From Thermogemmatispora onikobensis (GTDB lineage Bacteria; Chloroflexota; Ktedonobacteria; Ktedonobacterales; Ktedonobacteraceae): 52,654 bases of DNA. The notes below the pieces were generated by a model, which was given only the letters and a program-made list of their open reading frames with translations, was not told the origin of the DNA and ran no database searches. The stretch covers positions 1-52,654 of the forward strand of contig NZ_BDGT01000049.1 of NCBI RefSeq assembly GCF_001748285.1, in the 5' to 3' direction. Numbering within the stretch: the stretch's first letter is position 1; the number at the start of each line of letters is the position of its first letter. A program made the translations under genes and the position numbers. Shown one piece after another: positions 39,545 through 48,144 of this stretch.

Positions 39545-41530
39545 ATGAAGGGGATCGAAGGACTCACGCTTGGGCGCTATGAGCTACGCCGCCGCATCGC
39601 CCAAGGAGGCATGGCCGAAGTCTACGTGGCTTACGACCGCCGTGTCAAACGACAGGTCGCCATCAAAGTCCTTTACGGACGAGATGAGTCGTTTATTCGC
39701 CGTTTTGAGCGGGAGGCGCTGGCTGTTGGCGCTCTCTCGCATGATCACATTTTGCCGCTCTATGACTTTGGGGAGCAGAGTCCCTGGTATTATCTGGTGA
39801 TGCCCTATGTCGAGGGAGGAACGCTACGGGACTATTTACACCGGCGTAAGCGTCTGACTCTGGAAGAGGCTGCGAGTTTTCTCGATCAGATCGCTTCAGC
39901 ACTGCAGTACGCCCACGATCACGGCGTTCTCCATCGCGACGTCAAGCCGTCGAATATTCTGCTGCGCCCCGACGGCTATGCCTATCTGGCTGACTTCGGC
40001 CTGGCCAAGGCCATCATGGGGGCCGAATCGCTGACTAGCGACGGCACCATCGTCGGCACACCGGAGTACATGGCCCCAGAGCAGTCAAACGGTATCAGCG
40101 ACTATCGCAGCGATATCTACTCACTGGGGGTCGTGCTCTTCCAGATGCTCACCGGGCGCGTACCTTTTACCGCCGAGTCGCCAGTCGCGATTTTCTTGCG
40201 CCATATCCAAACGCCACCGCCCTCGCCACGCGAATTCAATAGCGAGATTCCTCCCGCCGTTGAAGAAGTGATCTTCAAAGCCCTCGCCAAAGACCCGAAC
40301 GAGCGCTTTCAGGAGGCCCAGGAGCTGGCCGCTGCTTACTGGCGCGCCCTCCAGCAGGAGCGCGGTCGCAGTCCGCGATCCCGGCCCGGACCACTGACAC
40401 TGAAAGATCAGAACGTTGCCACAACCACGTCAGGCAACGATGACTCCACCTTGATCGCTGAAGAGAGCCAGGCCGAGGCCACTCCCAGCCCTTCCCGCCT
40501 GGCTGAGCAAGAGACCTTTATTGTCCCCGACGAAGAGCGGGAAATGGTGCGCCCTCCAGCCACCCCTCAGCTTTTTCCGCTCACCGACCTGCCAGAACAG
40601 CCCGAGCTTGCTAGCCCGATCGAGGAAAGCGAGAGCGAGAGGGCTTCAGCCGCACCCCCTCCCCAGGAGGTGGTTGCCAGCGAAAGCACCTTGCTGGCAG
40701 CGAGCGCCACCATCAGGCGTTTGCCCAGCCGTCGCTTTCGCCTGCTCTCTCTCATCGCTGCCTGCTTGCTATTAGCCTTGCTCCTTGTGCCGCTGGTTAG
40801 CCTTTGGCGGGGTTCGTCGTCCTCCAGCAAAGGAATCAATCCTGGCAGCAGCACACTCAGCCCTCAACAGATCCAGGCCACGCAGACCGCCATTGCCCAG
40901 AACAACTCGATGGCCACCCAGCTGGCACGCTCACGGGCCCAGGCCACCGCTGGTATCTCCTCCTCGGTCGGAGCAGGAAACCTGCTCTATCAGTATGACT
41001 TGCGAAGCCCTGGTGGCGGTTGGGCCAGCTCCGGCAGCCAATGCTTCTTCTCGACTCAGGGCTACCATGTGCAGACATTGGGACCACACGAGGCCGCCTG
41101 GTGCTTTTCGAGCCAGGAGCATATGACAGATGCCGTCATCAAAGTTCAGGCCCGCCTGCTACGCGGCGACTTCTGCGGCCTGGTCTTCCGTCTCGACCCA
41201 ACTACTCCTAGCTTTTATGTCTTTGAAATCAACAGCCAGGGGCAGTACCGCTTTGTACGCGCCACGGGAACGAATCCCCAGGCCTGGCTGACGCTCATCG
41301 ATTGGACCCACACCAACGCCATTCAGACTGGCTATAACGTTCCTAATATGCTCATGATACTGGCTCACGGCTCCTCGTTCCGCTTTTACATCAACAATCA
41401 GCTTGTCATTAACAGTTACTCTGACTCGGCCTACAGCGAAGGGCTAATCGGGCTACTCGTGGGAGGCGACAGCAATAGCGGTAGCGAAGCCGTTTTTAGC
41501 GACATCTGGGTCTTCGCATATCAGAGCTAG
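39545..41530 (+). CDS. Membrane Ser/Thr protein kinase with extracellular jelly-roll-like domain
   Basis: This 661-residue PknB-type kinase starts at ATG 39,545. The kinase domain (11-270) has AQGGMAEVY glycine loop, Lys41 in VAIKVL, HRDVKPSN with Asp132, DFG Asp150 and the GTPEYMAPEQ P+1 loop, so it should be active. A disordered acidic linker (~275-395) leads to one transmembrane helix (398-421). After a Ser/Gln-rich spacer, residues ~465-661 form a beta-rich outside domain with an NSQGQYRFVRA strand, like LamG or DUF1080-type folds. That would bind a carbohydrate or other wall ligand. A TATAAT at 39,408-39,413 lacks a good -35. Confidence 0.9.
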   Translation: MKGIEGLTLGRYELRRRIAQGGMAEVYVAYDRRVKRQVAIKVLYGRDESFIRRFEREALAVGALSHDHILPLYDFGEQSPWYYLVMPYVEGGTLRDYLHRRKRLTLEEAASFLDQIASALQYAHDHGVLHRDVKPSNILLRPDGYAYLADFGLAKAIMGAESLTSDGTIVGTPEYMAPEQSNGISDYRSDIYSLGVVLFQMLTGRVPFTAESPVAIFLRHIQTPPPSPREFNSEIPPAVEEVIFKALAKDPNERFQEAQELAAAYWRALQQERGRSPRSRPGPLTLKDQNVATTTSGNDDSTLIAEESQAEATPSPSRLAEQETFIVPDEEREMVRPPATPQLFPLTDLPEQPELASPIEESESERASAAPPPQEVVASESTLLAASATIRRLPSRRFRLLSLIAACLLLALLLVPLVSLWRGSSSSSKGINPGSSTLSPQQIQATQTAIAQNNSMATQLARSRAQATAGISSSVGAGNLLYQYDLRSPGGGWASSGSQCFFSTQGYHVQTLGPHEAAWCFSSQEHMTDAVIKVQARLLRGDFCGLVFRLDPTTPSFYVFEINSQGQYRFVRATGTNPQAWLTLIDWTHTNAIQTGYNVPNMLMILAHGSSFRFYINNQLVINSYSDSAYSEGLIGLLVGGDSNSGSEAVFSDIWVFAYQS

Positions 41531-41724
41531 TCTCACTCTCTTCACTCACGTTCTGCTCCTGCTCCACAGCACGCCCTCCCTGGCCGGGTTCAGGCCAGCG
41601 TACCGTTCCCCAAGCGTCGCCAGCTTGCCCGGGTGGAAGGAAAACCTTCCGCCCGGTGTTACAATACGATGAGGATGCTATCCGTTCAACAATGGAAGGG
41701 GCTTCCAGGAGGATCACTTTTTTT

Positions 41725-43236
41725 ATGAGCTTAGACCTGACTGCCTCAGCCGGGTATTCGTCGAATGGCAAAACTCCAGTCAAAACACATACCGTCTATC
41801 TGGCACTCGGCTCGAATTTAGGAGACCGACGGGCGAATTTGGCTGCGGCACTCCAACGACTGCGCGAGGTAGTGGAGATCAGCAGGGTCTCCTCGGTTTA
41901 CGAGACAGAGCCGGTGGGGTACGCTGAGCAGCCCCGCTTTTTTAATATGGTCTGTGCCGGGCGCACCGCCCTCTCCGCTGAGCAGCTGCTGGCCTATGCC
42001 AAAAGCATCGAGACCGCCCTGGGACGCCGTCCAACCGTGCGCAATGGACCGCGACCAATAGATATCGATATTCTTCTCTACGATGATCTGCAGATGCACG
42101 AAGAGCATCTGATTATTCCTCATCCAAGAATGAGAGAGCGCGCCTTTGTGCTGGTACCGCTAGCGGAGATTGCCCCCGAGCTCACTGACCCAGTTAGCGG
42201 GCACAGCATCAGTGCATTGCGGGATGCAGTGCCTCAGGAAGGCGTCAAAAAGCTGGCGGAAAGCCTGCGTGTTCCATTGGAGCACGATATTCAGAATAGC
42301 AGGCCAGCAGTACACGTACGCCTGGGACGGGTAGGTGTGACTGGCCTCCAGAAGGCCATTCTGGTTGGCGGAGACGAGCGAGCCCAGTGGTTTCAAGTTG
42401 CCTTTGACCTCTACGCCGACCTTGGTCCCGTCAAGGCGGGCGTGCATATGTCGCGCTTCAGTGAGGCTCTGGAGGAGGTCCTGGACGAGATCAGCCAGAC
42501 GACCTGGCCACGAGTCGAACTGTTAGCCGAACACCTGGCTCGCCGCATTGTCGAGCGACAACAGGTGCTACGGGCTGAGGCCCACCTGCGAACGACTTAC
42601 CCACTCCAGAAGTGGACCCCCATTTCGGGACGCCCTACCCAGGAGGTCTATGGTCTGCTGGCTCAGGCCGTGGCCACACGCAAAGGGGCACGTCGTCTGA
42701 TAGGCGTCGAGGTCGAAGGCATGGTTGCCTGCCCCTGCGCCCAGGATATGGTGCATTCCCTCGCCCGCGTGCGCCTGCGTGAGGAGGGCTTCCCGGATGA
42801 GGCCATCGAGAAGATGCTCGATGTCACGCCGCTTGCTACCCACAATCAGCGCGGACGAGCAATGCTCATGGTCGGGACTCAAGCCCTGATCGATGCCCAA
42901 GAGCTGATCAGTATCGCAGAAAACGCCATGAGTTCGGAGAACTATGCACTACTGAAACGGCCTGACGAGCTGTACGTGGTCAACAAAGCCCACGCTAATC
43001 CGCGCTTCGTCGAGGATGTTGTGCGCGAGATGCTACGCTCGGTTGTTGAGCGCTATGAGCATCTTCCTCCTGAGACCTTTGTCTGGGCCAGCCAACGCAA
43101 CGAGGAGACCATCCACAAATATGATGTAGTGGCCGAGGGCTGGGGCACCCTGGCAGAACTACGAGCGGAGATCCGTGAGCAAACCACTCTCGAACACCAC
43201 ACCACCCGCGAGGAGTGGCTCAGGAGCATCGAATAG
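41725..43236 (+). CDS. Fused HPPK (FolK) and GTP cyclohydrolase IB (FolE2)
   Basis: This 503-residue bifunctional folate enzyme starts at ATG 41,725, with AGGAGG upstream (41,707-41,712). Residues ~22-172 are 6-hydroxymethyl-7,8-dihydropterin pyrophosphokinase, with YLALGSNLGDRRANLAAALQ and GPRPIDIDILLYDD. Residues ~187-503 are GTP cyclohydrolase IB, with DIQNSRPAVHVRLGRVGVTG, GVHMSRF and the metal-binding Cys in ACPCAQ. FolE2 makes dihydroneopterin triphosphate at the start of the pathway. FolK activates the pterin three steps later. No folB or folP is in the window. Both halves keep their key residues. Confidence 0.92.
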   Translation: MSLDLTASAGYSSNGKTPVKTHTVYLALGSNLGDRRANLAAALQRLREVVEISRVSSVYETEPVGYAEQPRFFNMVCAGRTALSAEQLLAYAKSIETALGRRPTVRNGPRPIDIDILLYDDLQMHEEHLIIPHPRMRERAFVLVPLAEIAPELTDPVSGHSISALRDAVPQEGVKKLAESLRVPLEHDIQNSRPAVHVRLGRVGVTGLQKAILVGGDERAQWFQVAFDLYADLGPVKAGVHMSRFSEALEEVLDEISQTTWPRVELLAEHLARRIVERQQVLRAEAHLRTTYPLQKWTPISGRPTQEVYGLLAQAVATRKGARRLIGVEVEGMVACPCAQDMVHSLARVRLREEGFPDEAIEKMLDVTPLATHNQRGRAMLMVGTQALIDAQELISIAENAMSSENYALLKRPDELYVVNKAHANPRFVEDVVREMLRSVVERYEHLPPETFVWASQRNEETIHKYDVVAEGWGTLAELRAEIREQTTLEHHTTREEWLRSIE

Positions 43237-43257
43237 GCCCATCCTTGTGGTTCCCAT

Positions 43258-43364
43258 CCGCCAGCAACTTGCAGAGATCCCTTCCGGGGAGTTGCTGGCG
43301 GCTTTCATCCACCCACCAGTAGCTCACCAGTCCACCAGCCAGCCCGGTTATCTTCGGGCTGGCT
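43258..43364 (+). terminator. Two strong hairpins after the folate fusion gene
   Basis: First: CCGCCAGCAACT (43,258-43,269) pairs with AGTTGCTGGCGG (43,290-43,301), 12 bp, with a smaller stem inside its loop. Second: AGCCAGCCCG (43,337-43,346) pairs with CGGGCTGGCT (43,355-43,364). They lie within 130 bases of the stop and before the rsfS promoter, so termination is the simplest role. Confidence 0.6.
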
Positions 43365-43412
43365 CCCTTATCCCCCAATCGGTTGAGTTTTCTTTTTCTC
43401 AGGGCCAGACCC

Positions 43413-43441
43413 TTAACAACTCCTCTCCAACGTGTTATAAT
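43413..43441 (+). promoter_or_regulatory. Promoter of rsfS
   Basis: TTAACA (43,413-43,418), a 17-base spacer, TATAAT (43,436-43,441). Transcription should start near 43,448, about 90 bases before the proposed GTG 43,538. Confidence 0.7.
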
Positions 43442-43537
43442 GCCGTTACAATAGAGCGCACAATGCATTCGAATCAGTCTGAGAGGGTCTGTCTCTCCCT
43501 TGGCTACAGACAAGACGGAGGTCCTGTAAGAGTCACT

Positions 43538-43897
43538 GTGGAACAAGTGCTTCTAAACCCAGGTAAGCTAGCACGGACGGCGGTCGACGTGGCGTCTGAT
43601 AAAAAGGCGTCAGATGTCGTCTTGCTCGACCTTCAGGGCCTGAGCAGTATCGCCGACTACTTTGTCATTTGTAGCGGAAGCAATGAGCGCCAGATCCAGG
43701 CGATCGCTGACGCCCTGGAGGAGGAGCTGGAGAAACAGGGCGCTAGCCTGCTCCATCAAGAGGGCAATGCCGCCACCGGCTGGGTCCTCTTGGATTTCGG
43801 TGCCCTGATCGTCCATATCTTCGGGCCAAGAGAGCGGGAGTACTACCGGCTCGAACGCCTGTGGAGCGATGCGAAAACGGTAGTCTACCTGCAATAA
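43538..43897 (+). CDS. rsfS: Ribosomal silencing factor RsfS
   Basis: This 119-residue protein of the RsfS/Iojap family binds ribosomal protein uL14 and blocks subunit joining when nutrients fall. DKKASDVVLLDLQGLSSIAD, YFVICSGSNERQIQAIADAL and GWVLLDFGALIVHIFGPRER are typical. The start GTG 43,538 gives the normal N-terminus and length. An in-frame ATG at 43,463 would add 25 unrelated residues. It has its own promoter and is followed after 27 bases by a small membrane-protein gene. Confidence 0.92.
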   Translation: MEQVLLNPGKLARTAVDVASDKKASDVVLLDLQGLSSIADYFVICSGSNERQIQAIADALEEELEKQGASLLHQEGNAATGWVLLDFGALIVHIFGPREREYYRLERLWSDAKTVVYLQ

Positions 43898-43924
43898 CAG
43901 ACTCTACTCTAGAAAAGGTGGTCA

Positions 43925-44098
43925 ATGATGACGTTTCTGCGCAATCGCATCTTCCTCGAAGGGGTGGCCTTCGGCGGCATCTGCGGCTTCATCATCGGCT
44001 CAGTGATCGCTTTTACACTCGGCGAAAGCAGCGTTGAAGCCCTGCGTAAGCTGCTGCACCGACGACGCACTATCCCGTTTGAGTACCTGTATCAGTGA
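43925..44098 (+). CDS. Small single-span membrane protein
   Basis: A 57-residue gene from ATG 43,925, with AAAAGGTGGTC before it, starts 27 bases after rsfS. Residues ~10-32 are one Gly-rich transmembrane helix (LEGVAFGGICGFIIGSVIAF), followed by a basic amphipathic tail (ALRKLLHRRR). It resembles the anchor part of YtxH-type proteins. The composition and ribosome site make it a likely real gene despite its size. Confidence 0.65.
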   Translation: MMTFLRNRIFLEGVAFGGICGFIIGSVIAFTLGESSVEALRKLLHRRRTIPFEYLYQ

Positions 44099-44331
44099 TT
44101 TCAAGAGCGTAGTGCTCGCGCCACTGCACCGCGGCTGACGAAGGAGATCGAGCCTACCAGGCTCTCCCAGCTAGCATTAGCTCGCTAGCTCATTGCCTCC
44201 GCAAAGATGGCTTTGGAGGCCAGCCCTGGTCAGTTGTTCGATCGTCGTCTTCTTCAATACGTTGACTGATCCATATCCACCCATAAGTACAACAAAGAAG
44301 GATAGCGAAGAAGGATAGTAGGGAGGCACAT

Positions 44332-45285
44332 GTGCGGTATACGGTAGTCTTACTTACCTTGGCTTTTTTTCTTTTTTTGTCTGCTTTGAGCGCGAAAGGA
44401 GGTGAGGCTGCCACCGTTCATGGTTGCGCCTCCCCTCTCCCCCCAGTGGTATCCGGCGCTCTTCCCCCACCGCTTCGTACTCACGCCATTCTGCTGAATG
44501 AGGTCCTGACCAGGCCCGCCAGCTCCTGGAACTGCTCTACAGCCAGTATGACGACCCAGAATCGCGATGCCTGGGTGGAGCTGTATAACCCTCTTGACCA
44601 GCCGGTTGATCTGTACGCAGTTCATGCTGCGCTTGATACTGGCCCTCAAACCCCGCCGTTTCTCTTGCCGCTCTCCTCAGCCTTGCCGGCTCACGGCTTT
44701 CTGGTAGTTTTCCCAGATTCGCAGTTCTTCTTTCCCAATGCTCCCTTTACGCTCCGATTGCTCTTCAACGGCTCGGTCCTCATCGATGAGGTGAATGTCC
44801 CGCTATTGAACAGCGATGAGTCATTCGCTCGCACTAGCGATGGCGCACCTGTCTGGCATTCAACGACCGCCCCCACGCTCGGCAGCAGTAATGCCCCATC
44901 GCTTCAGTCCTCACCACCATCAACTCCCAAAACGGCCAGCCCAACGGCCTCTTCAAGCGCTTCCCAAAGAACCAGGCCAGGAGGAGAGACAGCAGCCTCT
45001 TCGAGCCAGGCTACTCCCACACCGGCCATTACCGGTACGCAGCCAGCCTGGGACACGTTGCGGCTGCCCTCATCCTCTGCCACGGCTACCGGCTTGAGCG
45101 ATGCTAACCGCCCTGCGCTTTCCTCTTCCTCTTCCTCGTCTACTCTGCCTCCACAGGAGGCAGAGTCAAGCAGTGGAGCAGGCTTCGTGCACCTGGCGGT
45201 AGTGGCGGGCCTGGTGCTGGCTCTTGCCGCGAGTTGCTTCTGGTGCTGGCGCCTCTTTCGCTCTCCTCCTCGCACGGGAGGATAA
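44332..45285 (+). CDS. Secreted/anchored lamin-tail-domain protein
   Basis: This 317-residue protein from GTG 44,332 has GTAGGGAGGCACAT upstream. A signal peptide covers residues 1-26 (TVVLLTLAFFLFLSALSAKG). Residues ~50-170 are a lamin-tail (LTD) immunoglobulin-like domain: AILLNEVLTRP, DAWVELYNPLDQPVDLYAVH, LPAHGFLVVFPD, FTLRLLFNGSVLIDEVNVP. A Ser/Thr/Pro-rich stalk of about 100 residues with a run of seven Ser follows, then a C-terminal transmembrane helix and a short basic end. The whole is a wall-spanning surface protein with both ends hydrophobic. The ligand is unknown. Confidence 0.82.
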   Translation: MRYTVVLLTLAFFLFLSALSAKGGEAATVHGCASPLPPVVSGALPPPLRTHAILLNEVLTRPASSWNCSTASMTTQNRDAWVELYNPLDQPVDLYAVHAALDTGPQTPPFLLPLSSALPAHGFLVVFPDSQFFFPNAPFTLRLLFNGSVLIDEVNVPLLNSDESFARTSDGAPVWHSTTAPTLGSSNAPSLQSSPPSTPKTASPTASSSASQRTRPGGETAASSSQATPTPAITGTQPAWDTLRLPSSSATATGLSDANRPALSSSSSSSTLPPQEAESSSGAGFVHLAVVAGLVLALAASCFWCWRLFRSPPRTGG

Positions 45286-45407
45286 GCCGGCTCCACCGCC
45301 CGTGGCCGGCCAGCAGCAGCCACCTGCCGCCGCTGACAGGGAGGGCGGGCCAGTGTCCCCACTCAGCTTCTCTTCCAGATTGCCCACCAAGGTGATATCA
45401 TTCTCTT

Positions 45408-45442
45408 GGAAGGATGAGGAAGCAGGTGCTCCTCATCCTTCC
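45408..45442 (+). promoter_or_regulatory. Long hairpin in the glcD leader
   Basis: GGAAGGATGAGGA (45,408-45,420) pairs perfectly over 13 bp with TCCTCATCCTTCC (45,430-45,442), loop of nine. There is no T-run on either strand, so it is either a weak terminator of the preceding gene or a leader RNA structure. Confidence 0.5.
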
Positions 45443-45498
45443 CGCAGCCTCCTCGCAGGCTAGAGCAAGCACGGAGCTTGAGCGAGACACAGAAGCAA

Positions 45499-45522
45499 AG
45501 GCGCAGCTGCGCAGCTGCGCCT
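45499..45522. promoter_or_regulatory. Perfect 24-bp palindrome before glcD
   Basis: AGGCGCAGCTGC followed at once by its reverse complement (45,499-45,510 and 45,511-45,522), ending 20 bases before the ATG and just before the ribosome site at about 45,525-45,534. A dimeric or tetrameric repressor site is likely. As RNA it would place a very stable stem next to the ribosome site. Confidence 0.6.
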
Positions 45523-45542
45523 CTGGAAGAAGGGCCTGGCTT

Positions 45543-47024
45543 ATGAGCATTAGAGAGTTGCCAGCGACTACTACCGCCCAGGATTCGGCAGCCCCTCCCT
45601 TCGAGCGCCTCTCAGAGGAGCGTAAGGCTCAATTGGTGCGCGAACTAAGCGCTTTACTGGGCGAGCGCTATGTACTCCACGATCCTTACGATTTGATGCT
45701 GTACGAGTATGATGCCTCGATCGATCGGAGCCGGCCAGATATCGTCGTGCTCCCTTCATCAACCGAAGAGGTCGCAGGCATTGTCAAGATCGCTGCGCGC
45801 CATCGCGTTCCGGTGGTACCACGCGGCGCCGGCACAGGTCTGAGTGGCGGGGCAATTCCCATCTATGGAGGCATTGTGATCGCCTTCGCCCGGATGAATC
45901 GCATTCTGGAGCTTGACTATGAGAACATGCGCGCTGTGGTACAGCCGGGCCTGGTCAACCTCCACTTGAGCAATGCGCTGAATCCGCGCGGTTTTTACTA
46001 TGTGCCCGATCCGAGCAGTCAGCGCTCGTGTACGATCGGCGGCAATGTGGGAGAGAACGCCGGCGGGCCGCATACGCTGCTCTATGGGGTAACCACTAAT
46101 CACGTTCTGGGCCTTGAAGTTGTGACCGCCGATGGCGAGGTGGTGGAGGTCGGTGGCTGGACCCCGGATCAGCCAGGCTACGATCTGACGGGCCTGATTA
46201 CGGGCTCTGAGGGCACTCTGTGCGTGGTGACAAGGATCATTACACGCATCGTCCACCTGCCAGAGCAGGTGAAAACAATGCTGGCAGTCTTCAATAGTAT
46301 TGACGATGCCTCAAATACAGTCTCTGAAATTATTGCCAGCGGGATGATCCCCGCCGCCATTGAGATGATGGATCAGATGATTCTGCAGGCTGTGGAGGCA
46401 GATATGCACGCTGGCTATCCGCTGGATGCCGCCGCCGTGCTGCTGTTGGAGGCTGAGGGCCTGCGCGAGGAGGTAGAAGACCAGACAGAGCGCATCGTCG
46501 CGATCTGCCAGCGCAATCATGCCCGCTCTGTACGCATTGCCGCTCATGAGACAGAACGGCAGCTGTTGTGGGCAGGGCGCAAGAATGCCTTCGGAGCTGT
46601 TGGTCGCATCAGTCCAGAGTTTTATGTGCAGGATGGGGTCGTACCGCGCACGAAGCTGCCCTATGTGCTGCGCCGCGTGAGTGAGATTTGCACACGCTAT
46701 GGCTTGCGCGTAGGGAATGTCTTCCATGCCGGAGATGGTAACCTCCATCCGCTGATTCTCTTTGATTCGCAGGTGCCCGGCGAGGTTGAACGAGTGCGTC
46801 AGGCCGGTCATGAGATCCTGGCGGTTTGTGCAGAGGTCGGCGGGTCAATCACCGGCGAGCATGGCGTAGGGGTGGAAAAACAGGAGGAGATGGCCCTGAT
46901 TTTCAGTGCCGTCGATCTGCGTGTGATGCAGCAGGTTCGCGAAGCATGGAATCCGGAGCAGCTCTTGAATCCAGGTAAGCTCTTCCCTCGCCCAGGACGC
47001 TGTGCCGAGGTGAAGCAGCTTTGA
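45543..47024 (+). CDS. glcD: Glycolate oxidase subunit GlcD (FAD-linked oxidase)
   Basis: This 493-residue flavoprotein oxidises glycolate or a similar 2-hydroxyacid. The PP-loop FAD domain has VVPRGAGTGLSGGAIP and the core CTIGGNVGENAGGPHTLLYG. The C-terminal part has VGNVFHAGDGNLHPLILFD and GEHGVGVEKQEEM, with the His residues of the active site, and LNPGKLFP at the end. The start is ATG 45,543 after GAAGAAGGG. An in-frame ATG at 45,414 would run through the palindrome and hairpin and is rejected. It acts in a complex with GlcE and GlcF, which follow on the same strand. Confidence 0.92.
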   Translation: MSIRELPATTTAQDSAAPPFERLSEERKAQLVRELSALLGERYVLHDPYDLMLYEYDASIDRSRPDIVVLPSSTEEVAGIVKIAARHRVPVVPRGAGTGLSGGAIPIYGGIVIAFARMNRILELDYENMRAVVQPGLVNLHLSNALNPRGFYYVPDPSSQRSCTIGGNVGENAGGPHTLLYGVTTNHVLGLEVVTADGEVVEVGGWTPDQPGYDLTGLITGSEGTLCVVTRIITRIVHLPEQVKTMLAVFNSIDDASNTVSEIIASGMIPAAIEMMDQMILQAVEADMHAGYPLDAAAVLLLEAEGLREEVEDQTERIVAICQRNHARSVRIAAHETERQLLWAGRKNAFGAVGRISPEFYVQDGVVPRTKLPYVLRRVSEICTRYGLRVGNVFHAGDGNLHPLILFDSQVPGEVERVRQAGHEILAVCAEVGGSITGEHGVGVEKQEEMALIFSAVDLRVMQQVREAWNPEQLLNPGKLFPRPGRCAEVKQL

Positions 47025-47253
47025 GTACAGAGCCTGTTCGAGCTCGATATCTCCGTCGAACCCAACAGCCTCTTTGGCACCCTGGCCAACTGGCTCGCTT
47101 GTCTTCTGCTTTCACGCACTTGCATAGAGGCGCCTGGCGCCCTCATCCGCCTGCTTGCCCTATAGCAAGCAAGCTGTGTTAGAGTGCAAGGCAGGAGCCA
47201 GAGATGGGCCGGCAAGCTGGCCTGAAGCGCTGACTCGGCCTTCGCCTCCAGAC

Positions 47254-47811
47254 TCAGGTTTGCCCGTCCTGATTTTGTCGCTCTTCAGCTGCCGCTGGGG
47301 CTCCCGGGATGTTGACCGATGCTTCCCCTTCGGCACTGCTGAGAAGCGAACGGGAAAGAGTGCGCATATGCTCCAGGATCAGCCCGCAGTGACGGATCGC
47401 TTGCTGCAAACAGGCTCGTGCAGTCATTGAGGCAATGTGCGCAAGCCCCCCCGGCGCCAGGGCGAAAGCTAGCGGCTCATCAAGCGCTTCGTCCGGAAGC
47501 CTGTCGAGTATGTCGTGCACTTCTCTGAGCCAGCGCTGATAGCGAGCGATTAGCGCCGGTAGGGTTCCCCCAGCGCAAAATTCGGCCAGGCTTGGGGACG
47601 GATATGGCTTCTTGCCAATTTGACCGACGATCCAAAATTCCCCGACTTCTACTAAGTACGTGGCGAGCATGAAGATGGAGTAGCTTTCAGGTGTCGGGAA
47701 AGGATGGTCGAGCAGTGCCGCTGGGACCTGTTGCAGCATTTGAAGCACTTCATGCGCAATGTGATCAAACTCGCTAGAAAATTGCCGGGCCTCGTTCGTC
47801 ATAGCTTTCAT
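47254..47811 (-). CDS. DinB-like protein inserted in the glc cluster
   Basis: This is a 185-residue, mainly helical protein on the opposite strand between glcD and glcE. ATYLVEVGEFWIVGQIGKK and CLQQAIRHCGLILEHMRTL suit the four-helix DinB/YfiT bundle, but the usual three metal-binding His residues are not all evident, so the assignment is moderate. The start is ATG 47,811 with AAGAG eight bases before. ATG 47,802 is possible. A TATAAT overlaps the first ATG, so a leaderless transcript from the second is a further option. The Ala/Glu-rich C-terminus is probably disordered. Confidence 0.55.
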   Translation of the reverse strand: MKAMTNEARQFSSEFDHIAHEVLQMLQQVPAALLDHPFPTPESYSIFMLATYLVEVGEFWIVGQIGKKPYPSPSLAEFCAGGTLPALIARYQRWLREVHDILDRLPDEALDEPLAFALAPGGLAHIASMTARACLQQAIRHCGLILEHMRTLSRSLLSSAEGEASVNIPGAPAAAEERQNQDGQT

Positions 47812-48144
47812 TATAAACGCTCTTGGCCTCAGAGGCTAGCAAACCAGGCAAGGTAATGGAGAGCAAGTATGGCCGCTAGATGGCTCGCTTGCGCACAGTT
47901 GTTGCTTTGCTGTTGGCAGTCTCGCTGCGCCTTCTCCCAGAGCGAGCGCAACTGCAGGGAAGAAGAGAGATAAATAGTAATTATGCTATAATGTCGGCGA
48001 CGGCGCCACACGAAGCCAGCCGGCCAGTTCGCTTCGGGCAGCCCTGCAGCCTGGCTGTTCAATTGGTCTGGTGACTAGGCTGGTGGTTTCGCCGCCGCCC
48101 ACTGGTTTGGCGCTAACTTTTTCTTTCTGGAGGAGCAGAGCCTG
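47812..48144. other. Intergenic region before glcE
   Basis: This 333-base spacer between the DinB-like gene and glcE holds no gene. A TATAAT at 47,987-47,992 in a locally AT-rich patch could start the glcE transcript, though no good -35 box lies 16-18 bases before it. GGAGGAG at 48,129-48,135 is the glcE ribosome site. Confidence 0.4.

Noticed and set aside
44332-45285. Nuclease or lipoprotein assignment for the lamin-tail protein
   Set aside because: No catalytic residues and no lipobox Cys after the signal peptide. The lamin-tail fold with stalk and C-terminal anchor explains the sequence.
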